Assembly: GCA_020355145.1 (NCBI GenBank)
Contig: CP070660.1
Location: 557,366-563,726, forward strand
Source of the DNA: Deltaproteobacteria bacterium
Lineage (GTDB): Bacteria; Desulfobacterota; DSM-4660; Desulfatiglandales; B25-G16
Direction of reading: 5' to 3'
Length of the DNA stretch: 6,361 bases
The notes beneath the pieces are model-generated. The model was not told the origin of the DNA. It searched no databases and saw only the letters and a program-made list of their open reading frames with translations. A program made the position numbers and the translations under genes. Of this stretch, positions 4,575 through 6,361 are shown piece by piece. Numbering within the stretch: the stretch's first letter is position 1; every line of letters begins with the position of its first letter.

Positions 4575-6361
4575 TCAGCCCTTCTTCCTATAACATATCA
4601 GCCCACACCTAAGACATCTCTCTGACTCCCCACAGGCCATCTCCTCCCCTAAGCCTTTCTCAACCTCGTCAAAGTTCTCGCTTCTCTCATCAACGGTGAG
4701 TTCAGGCATCTTTACCCTTTGGGATACCTCTACCGGTTTCATTTCATCCACATCAAGGATGTGACTGTCCTTGGTAATTGCCCTTTCCGGAGGGCTGGTC
4801 TTCTCCCCGTTTAGATAGAGATGGATGGATCTGGCTGCCCTCCTTCCTGCACCTATTCCCTCTATTGCAATGGATGCCCCTGTGACCGCATCCCCACCGG
4901 CGAATACCCCCTCTATATTGGTCTGGCCAGTTGCCTCATCTATTACCTCTATGGTATTCCACCTGGTGATGTTTACACCATCATCCTTTAAGAAGGAGGT
5001 AACGGGAAATTGGCCTATGGCAGCAATGACGTTGTCCACCTCTATAACCTTCTCTGTGCCCTTCTTTGGCACAGGCCTCCTTCTGCCTGACTCATCAGGT
5101 TCCCCTAACTCCATCTCTATATATTCCAGGTGGGTGAGCTTATCATTTTCCCCTGTGAGTTTTGTTGGTGCAGCCAGATAGTGAAAGAGCACCCCCTCCC
5201 TCTCTGCCTCCTCAATCTCGATATCATTGGCAGGCATCTCCTTTCTTGATCGTCGGTAGATAACGGTTACCTCCTTGGCTCCCAATCTCCAGCAGGTTCT
5301 GGCTGCATCTATGGCTGTGTTTCCACCACCAATGACAGCTACCTTATCACCCATCGGGGTCTCTTTCCCTAAGCCCCGATCGATGAGAAAGCGGGTTCCG
5401 GCTACTACCCCATTGAGGTCCTCTCCTTCCGCACCAAGGCCCCTGCTATCCCAGGCCCCAGTTCCGAGGAATACGGCATCAAAGCCATCGTCCTTTAGGC
5501 TCTTTATGGTAAAATCGACCCCTATCCTGACATCTGTTTTGATCTCCACCCCCATATTGAGGATCTCTTGTATCTCCCAGTCCAGGGTGGCCTTAGGGAG
5601 TCGATATTCAGGGATACCATATCTTAGCATACCACCTAATTTTGGCATGGCCTCAAATACAGTAGGGGCATGTCCGAGTCTCGCCAGGTAGTAGGCGCAG
5701 GTCAGCCCTGCGGGACCCCCTCCAACAATTGCCACCCTCTTTCCCGTCTCAGGTAACTTATAGGGGGTGATCCTCTCCTCGGTATTCATCTCTATGTCTG
5801 CAACAAACCTCTTCAGATGATTGATATTGACAGGCTCATCTATTCTCCCAAGCCTACACATATCCTCACAGGGGTGGGGACAGACCCTGCCACAGGTCAA
5901 GGGAAAGGGGTTTTTTTCCTTAATCACCCTGATTGCCTCTATGTAGTTACCTGCATTGATCTGTGTGATATACTCTGGTATATCTATACCTGCAGGACAG
6001 GTTCTCTGGCAGGGGGCGGTACATTCATCATCGGTGTAAATATGTTGGATCCTTCTAGTTTGAGATGTCAGCCTTATGATATCCTTTGGGCATATCTGCT
6101 CACAGGTGCCGCATCCAGTGCAGAGGTTCATATTGACCTCAGGAAGCCCATTTTCCCCTATGGATAAGGCATCGAAGGGACAGGCATTCACACAGGTACC
6201 CAAGGTAAGGCAGCCTATTGGACAGACCTTACTTCCTTTGAATAGCAACATGGCTGCCCGGCAATCCCTTGCCCCATCATAGATGAATTTGGTGTCCGCA
6301 TCCTCCAGGTTGTACCAGCACCCGAGCCACGCCTTGTCAGGCTCCTTTACTTCAATTGTAA
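4575..6361 (-). CDS. RnfB iron-sulfur domain fused to GltD/NfnB-type NAD(P)H flavoprotein (5' end outside window)
   Basis: The frame stays open to the right edge (594 residues visible; numbers count from the first full codon). An ATG at 6251 is internal, because the upstream codons continue RnfB homology (FIYDGARDCRAA). Residues 1-100 match the RnfB C-terminal half: C46xxxC50xxxxxC56xxxC60P in the RnfB-typical CPIGCLTLGTC context, then C80xxC83xxC86xxxC90P, two [4Fe-4S] sites. Residues about 105-185 are the glutamate-synthase-small-subunit N-domain, with cysteines 113, 117, 121, 156, 160, 164 and 168. FAD binding follows at GGGPAG (213-218), NAD(P)H binding at GGGNTAIDAAR (344-354) and the second FAD motif at VFAGGDAVTGAS (485-496). 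The C-terminus adds cysteines 576, 582, 585 and 589, suggesting one more cluster. In Rnf, RnfB takes electrons from ferredoxin; GltD/NfnB domains exchange them with NAD(P)H through FAD. A direct ferredoxin-to-nucleotide route is inferred. Earlier RnfB motifs and any membrane anchor lie outside the window. Confidence 0.93.
   Translation of the reverse strand, partial: TIEVKEPDKAWLGCWYNLEDADTKFIYDGARDCRAAMLLFKGSKVCPIGCLTLGTCVNACPFDALSIGENGLPEVNMNLCTGCGTCEQICPKDIIRLTSQTRRIQHIYTDDECTAPCQRTCPAGIDIPEYITQINAGNYIEAIRVIKEKNPFPLTCGRVCPHPCEDMCRLGRIDEPVNINHLKRFVADIEMNTEERITPYKLPETGKRVAIVGGGPAGLTCAYYLARLGHAPTVFEAMPKLGGMLRYGIPEYRLPKATLDWEIQEILNMGVEIKTDVRIGVDFTIKSLKDDGFDAVFLGTGAWDSRGLGAEGEDLNGVVAGTRFLIDRGLGKETPMGDKVAVIGGGNTAIDAARTCWRLGAKEVTVIYRRSRKEMPANDIEIEEAEREGVLFHYLAAPTKLTGENDKLTHLEYIEMELGEPDESGRRRPVPKKGTEKVIEVDNVIAAIGQFPVTSFLKDDGVNITRWNTIEVIDEATGQTNIEGVFAGGDAVTGASIAIEGIGAGRRAARSIHLYLNGEKTSPPERAITKDSHILDVDEMKPVEVSQRVKMPELTVDERSENFDEVEKGLGEEMACGESERCLRCGLICYRKKG

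Noticed and set aside
6249..6251. ATG as the start of the flavoprotein
   Set aside because: The 36 upstream codons to the window edge are open and match RnfB (FIYDGARDCRAA), so this methionine is internal.
6076..6282. Open frames on the + strand opposite the flavoprotein (also around 4825-5181, 5275-5691 and 5817-6167)
   Set aside because: They lie antisense to a gene with unmistakable cysteine and dinucleotide-binding motifs, and their translations have no recognisable domain.

Overview
The window looks like a piece of chromosome from an anaerobic, moderately AT-rich bacterium, most probably a sulfate reducer or relative in the Desulfobacterota (former Deltaproteobacteria). The reasons are a tetrahaem cytochrome c3 with all eight haem-ligand histidines, a low-potential 2[4Fe-4S] ferredoxin, and an RnfB-type iron-sulfur domain joined to a GltD/NfnB-type flavoprotein. 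The lineage is inferred from gene content only. No rRNA or tRNA genes, CRISPR array or insertion sequence could be seen.

Left part (1-714): the window opens with the last 52 codons of a trans-polyprenyl diphosphate synthase on the + strand. A decayed major facilitator transporter follows, with a frameshift in an A-run, an in-frame TAG, an internal deletion and no second half.

Middle left (709-2473, - strand): rnc (RNase III) and an Elp3-like radical SAM gene overlap by 16 bases. The radical SAM gene starts at a TTG preceded by an excellent Shine-Dalgarno that lies inside the end of rnc, so the two are probably translationally coupled. The rnc promoter sits so close to its ATG that the transcript may be leaderless.

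Middle right (2627-3653, + strand): a PyrR-type uracil phosphoribosyltransferase and a YjbQ-family protein lie 10 bases apart and form a two-gene operon. A 233-base intergenic region with back-to-back promoters and two hairpins separates it from rnc.

Right part (3672-6361): an acidic ferredoxin gene (+ strand) has its own promoter, a potentially structured leader and a strong SD. Its terminator hairpin is embedded in the final codons of the convergent cytochrome c3 gene (- strand). Upstream of the cytochrome, on the same strand, is a large open reading frame that runs off the right edge of the window. It begins, as far as visible, inside the C-terminal half of RnfB and continues without interruption into an NADPH-dependent glutamate synthase small-subunit-like flavoprotein, ending in an extra cysteine cluster.

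Taken together the right-hand genes form an electron-transfer neighbourhood: soluble ferredoxin, an Rnf-linked iron-sulfur flavoprotein and a periplasmic multihaem cytochrome. The RnfB-flavoprotein fusion is the most interesting object in the window. It suggests that an Rnf-type ferredoxin-oxidising complex could be wired directly to a pyridine-nucleotide flavoprotein. The rest of a possible rnf cluster would lie beyond position 6361.
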